Shown here: piece by piece, positions 61,807-64,000 of the stretch
How positions within the stretch are numbered: the stretch's first letter is position 1
How the letters are laid out: every line of letters begins with the position of its first letter
DNA from: Moritella yayanosii
GTDB taxonomy: Bacteria; Pseudomonadota; Gammaproteobacteria; Enterobacterales; Moritellaceae
Direction of reading: 5' to 3'
DNA: 64,000 bases
Assembly: GCF_900465055.1 (NCBI RefSeq)
Contig: NZ_LS483250.1
Location: forward strand, 1,426,001-1,490,000
Position numbers and translations under genes: made by a program
The notes under the pieces: model-generated
Told to the model about the DNA's origin: nothing
Databases searched by the model: none
The model's input: only the letters and a program-made list of their open reading frames with translations

Positions 61807-64000
61807 TTAATCGCGATTAGCCTTAAAATTCACGGCTTGCTCAAATATCTCTTTATACACTTCATCACGGCTGATTGGCGGGTAGCCAAACTTAGCAAGA
61901 ACCAGAATTAACGCGACTTTCAATGATGCTTTTATATCATCGCGTTGGCTCCAGTCGGTAAATTTCGCTTTATCATCCACAATGGCTTTAACTTCTTTAG
62001 ATAACTCTATCAACTTATCTTCTGGATAATCGAAGTCATATTTTACCGCTAACGACTTTAACGCGTCATAGAAGGCTTTTTCTTCAATACCAATACCTAA
62101 CTCATCACCCGAGTTCATTTCGTCTTGGACACCGTAAATGAGGTCCACCATGTTGTCAGAAAATTCTTCAAGCACTTCACTTACCAGTACATCATCTTCT
62201 TTACGCTCGTTATAACGTTCAACCAAGGCTTGGAAACGTTTAGTAAAGTCGATGCCTTGTACCTGATTTACCTTTTTCAGCTCACCAATTGCTTTCGCTA
62301 ATAGCTGCTGCAATAGTTTTATTTTGGTATTAGGCAGTTTTATCTTTTCAATCTTAGCAATGTAATCCTCATTGAAAATATCAATTTCACCGCCCTCTTG
62401 ATTACCCAACTTAAAGATCTCTTCGACACCGTCACTTTGCAGGGCATCGCTGATCATCTCTCGCACTTTTGCGTTCATTTGTGCTGAGTCAGGGACTTCA
62501 CCTTTAGTGAGCTTGAATACAATGGAGCGAATCGCTAAGTAGAAATGGATATAGTTTCGCGCTTGTTCATTAATTTTCTCACTACCACAACAAACGTCAT
62601 AAGCTGCTTTTAGGCATTTGACTAAGTCCATAAAGCGCTTTTGCAGTTTCTCGGTTCGCAGTGCAAACTCAGCGGCATTGTTTAAACAATTTAACTGGGC
62701 AACAGCCTCACCAGTAAAGTAAGGGGCGCTATCAAACTTATGAAATAACCTTGCCAACAGATCTAAGTGGTTCTTCACTTCAATCACAGAAGCGGCAACA
62801 TCTTCGAAATTCGTTTCATCGGTTTTTGAATATTGTGCTAGCGCTTTATTCATTGCCGATTTAATGCCGATGTAATCAACCACCAAGCCTTTGTCTTTAC
62901 CTTCAAACTGGCGATTAACACGAGAGATAGTTTGGATCAAACTGTGCTTTTGAATGGGTTTATCGATATACATGGTATCTAAAAACGGTACATCAAAGCC
63001 TGTTAACCACATATCGACTACAATCGCGATTTTGAAATTAGAATTTTTGTTTTTAAACTGTTTATCTAACTCTTTACGCTCATCTTTGTTGCCAAGTAAG
63101 TTATATAAACGCTCAACATCATCTTTACCACGGGTCATTACCATTTTCACCCGTTCAGAGGGTGCTGCGATACGTCCTTCGCTGATTGCGCGTTTACGCT
63201 CGGTATCTGACAATGCACTCGCGTTGTCAGTGTCTACAACATCAAACCATGCCGGTCGCAGTGCTTCTAATTCTTGATACAGCTGATAAGCAATATTTCG
63301 GGCACTACACACAAACATTGCTTTACCTGCAACCGTAGCGCCTTCTTCAACACGTTTGTCATAATGTTCAACAAAGTCACGCGCTAATACGCGAATACGG
63401 TCAGGATCGCCTAAAATAGAGTTCATATTCGCCGTGGCTTTTTTACTCTCTTCTATTTGCAGTTCGTTACTGCCCGCAGATTCACACTCTTTATAATAAG
63501 CTTCAATTTCAGACAGCTTACTGTTGTTTAAACAAACCCTTGCAGCACGACCTTCATAAACAATACGTACCGTGATCTCATCTTTCACCGATTCAGTCAT
63601 AGTATAAGAATCTACGATCTCACCAAATACGTCTAACGTAGCGTCTACAGGTGTCCCAGTGAAACCAACATACGTAGCATTAGGTAATGAGTCGTGTAGG
63701 TATTTTGCAAAACCGTAAGTTTTCTTTACTGTGCCTTTCTTTTCATCAAATACAATTTTTTGATCTAAATTGACTTGGCTACGGTGCGCTTCATCTGAGA
63801 TACAAATAACATTACAGCGATCGGTTAACAGCTCGGTATCTTCGGTAAATTTATGAATAGTGGTCAAAAACAAGCCACCACTGTTACGTCCTTTTAATAA
63901 CTCACGCAGATGTGCACGACTCGTTACCGTTTCAATGGCATTATCACCAATATAGGTTTTCGCATTAACAAACTGTTGCGACAGTTGATCGTCTAAGTCG
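61807..64000 (-). CDS. hsdR: HsdR, type I restriction enzyme motor/nuclease subunit (C-terminal part)
   Basis: About 730 codons; the frame stays open to the right edge, so the N-terminal nuclease and first helicase motifs lie outside. Visible SF2 motifs: ICISDEAHRSQ (motif II, DEAH), VGFTGTPVDA (motif III), CSARNIAYQLYQEL (IV), VDMWLTGFDVP (V) and IQTISRVNRQFEGK (VI), then a long helical C-terminal domain that contacts HsdM. HsdR pulls DNA through the complex and cuts at a distance. hsdM and hsdS are not in the window. The stop lies 63 bases from the TnpB remnant. Confidence 0.9.
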   Translation of the reverse strand, partial: DLDDQLSQQFVNAKTYIGDNAIETVTSRAHLRELLKGRNSGGLFLTTIHKFTEDTELLTDRCNVICISDEAHRSQVNLDQKIVFDEKKGTVKKTYGFAKYLHDSLPNATYVGFTGTPVDATLDVFGEIVDSYTMTESVKDEITVRIVYEGRAARVCLNNSKLSEIEAYYKECESAGSNELQIEESKKATANMNSILGDPDRIRVLARDFVEHYDKRVEEGATVAGKAMFVCSARNIAYQLYQELEALRPAWFDVVDTDNASALSDTERKRAISEGRIAAPSERVKMVMTRGKDDVERLYNLLGNKDERKELDKQFKNKNSNFKIAIVVDMWLTGFDVPFLDTMYIDKPIQKHSLIQTISRVNRQFEGKDKGLVVDYIGIKSAMNKALAQYSKTDETNFEDVAASVIEVKNHLDLLARLFHKFDSAPYFTGEAVAQLNCLNNAAEFALRTEKLQKRFMDLVKCLKAAYDVCCGSEKINEQARNYIHFYLAIRSIVFKLTKGEVPDSAQMNAKVREMISDALQSDGVEEIFKLGNQEGGEIDIFNEDYIAKIEKIKLPNTKIKLLQQLLAKAIGELKKVNQVQGIDFTKRFQALVERYNERKEDDVLVSEVLEEFSDNMVDLIYGVQDEMNSGDELGIGIEEKAFYDALKSLAVKYDFDYPEDKLIELSKEVKAIVDDKAKFTDWSQRDDIKASLKVALILVLAKFGYPPISRDEVYKEIFEQAVNFKANRD

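Overview
The window reads as chromosomal DNA of a marine, probably cold-adapted gammaproteobacterium. The base composition is AT-leaning, and the gene set combines a MotY sodium-flagellum protein next to RNase T, a complete rnfABCDGE-nth cluster, menFDHBCE in the enterobacterial order, and TTA/TTAA-rich coding sequence. Among genera I know, Moritella fits best (Psychromonas or Vibrio relatives are alternatives). This assignment is inference; no 16S gene is present.

Layout. 1-6600: tail of a LysR regulator, an orphan Imm51-like gene, an iron(II) uptake operon (feoA, feoB, small Cys-rich membrane protein) with two Fur boxes and a possible FNR site, a DmeF-type metal exporter with its MarR regulator and a clean operator-like repeat, and a deletion-derived TnpB element. 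6885-19322 (mostly minus strand): SRP 4.5S RNA, a GAF-GGDEF-EAL phosphodiesterase, the whole menaquinone branch menFDHBCE, a TauE/SafE permease and an APC amino-acid antiporter. 19590-27020: a four-gene SMC/MukE/MukF/TOPRIM operon that resembles the MksBEFG/Wadjet (JetABCD) plasmid-defence complexes, followed closely by elyC. 27259-33011: tpiA, pfkA, uvrB and five nearly identical tandem tRNA-Asn genes. 33244-41781: a CsrD-like protein with degenerate GGDEF and EAL domains, then rnfABCDGE and nth. 41923-49870: satP, gloA, motY, rnt, a YfiM-like protein, an NhaC-type antiporter, grxD, sodB, a 29-residue hydrophobic peptide and recR. 50240-57875: a glycerol/dihydroxyacetone island (dhaR, dhaM, dhaL, dhaK, gldA) in which DhaM carries a full-length Enzyme I. 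58120-60605: a tight four-gene operon of a J-domain protein and three proteins I do not recognise. 60772-64000: a second deletion-derived TnpB copy and the 3' part of hsdR (type I restriction).

How genes work together. MenF to MenE convert chorismate towards dihydroxynaphthoyl-CoA for menaquinone, and Rnf couples ferredoxin and NADH to ion transport. FeoAB(+small protein) imports Fe2+, feeding Fe-S proteins, SodB and GrxD. GldA makes dihydroxyacetone, which DhaK/L/M phosphorylates with PEP so that TpiA and PfkA can process it. The best candidates for an under-described system are the SMC-TOPRIM operon (19590-26250) and the J-domain operon (58120-60605). The pair of complementary TnpB deletion derivatives is the most unusual mobile-element signal. 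All family assignments come from reading motifs by eye; no database search was possible.
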